NCBI RefSeq assembly: GCF_964340395.1
Contig: NC_135563.1
Span: 11,625,651-11,689,650, forward strand
Reading direction: 5' to 3'
Source: Glandiceps talaboti
Lineage: Eukaryota; Hemichordata; Enteropneusta; Spengelidae
DNA: 64,000 nucleotides
The translations under genes were made by a program, and so were the position numbers. Shown here in pieces: positions 63,787 to 64,000 of the stretch. Position 1 is the first letter of the stretch. The number at the start of each line of letters is the position of its first letter. Under the pieces are notes generated by a model. The model ran no database searches and was not told the DNA's origin. It saw only the letters and a list, made by a program, of their open reading frames with translations.

Positions 63787-63801
63787 AGCGCCCTCAAGTG
63801 G
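63787..63801 (-). promoter_or_regulatory. CTCF-like motif CCACTTGAGGGCGCT
   Basis: One base off the CTCF core on the minus strand, with the same gaac and tga flanks as 40810-40824. Confidence 0.4.
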
Positions 63802-64000
63802 TGAATATCAAGAATTCATGAGTATCAAAACACCTGCTCAGCTCATTCATAAATTTCACCACAAAGAATGCCAAATAAGGTGAAAAGTTGTCTGGTCCCT
63901 GAACTCTAACTTCTTATTAGGAATTAAAAACAAGCAATCTAATTCAATTTCTGTCAACCTAGGGCACATGACCAAAATGGCTAGAATAGCATTGCGTCTG

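Larger units (their letters stand above)
59427..64000. other. Upstream flank
   Basis: No neighbouring gene could be identified. It contains simple repeats (GGGGGT at 60294-60330, CAA at 60551-60597, G run near 61606), minisatellites (61701-62180), a copy of R4 and a CTCF-like motif. Confidence 0.6.

Overview
The window is AT-rich, intron-rich animal DNA. It carries most of one gene on the minus strand, read from high to low coordinates. Joining exons with consistent splice phases gives a protein with four LIM domains. Their order and sequence match actin-binding LIM protein (abLIM; limatin / UNC-115 family), a cytoskeletal adaptor whose family normally ends in a villin headpiece. The only other coding-like material is degenerate or short. 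Kilobase introns, abundant small tandem duplications, MITE-like elements and many TACATGTA palindromes suggest a marine invertebrate bilaterian (lophotrochozoan, hemichordate or cephalochordate). I cannot name the species.

Gene layout: two alternative first coding exons (59366-59426 and 49898-49997) both end in phase 1, and both fit the next exon (40298-40687), which encodes a long Lys/Glu-rich segment and the start of LIM1. LIM1 to LIM4 follow at 32170-32353, 26639-26748, 24749-24875, 23321-23414, 15079-15166 and 13856-13911. The proline/serine-rich linker is at 11925-11996, 10427-10628, 8359-8421 and 6043-6453. The last exon in the window begins at 2153. It either reads to a stop at 1975-1977 or uses an internal donor at 2067 that would lead to exons beyond position 1. 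No villin headpiece is visible in the window. The spliced frame from 49997 to 1975 closes at 691 codons plus stop.

The most interesting item is a phase-2/phase-2 exon at 28967-29053 inside LIM2. It can only be spliced in as a cassette. When included it completes one zinc finger and opens another, so LIM2 would have three zinc-binding modules instead of two. Other points are tandem duplications that copy splice sites (exon 6 donor, exon 3 acceptor), candidate microexons, CTCF-like motifs in convergent orientation, and several inverted-repeat element families.

The rest is intron or flank: microsatellites, minisatellites, dispersed repeat copies, one degenerate coding-like stretch (41580-42045) and otherwise nothing recognisable. 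All exon calls rest on reading splice sites and on remembered family similarity; no transcript data or search was available.
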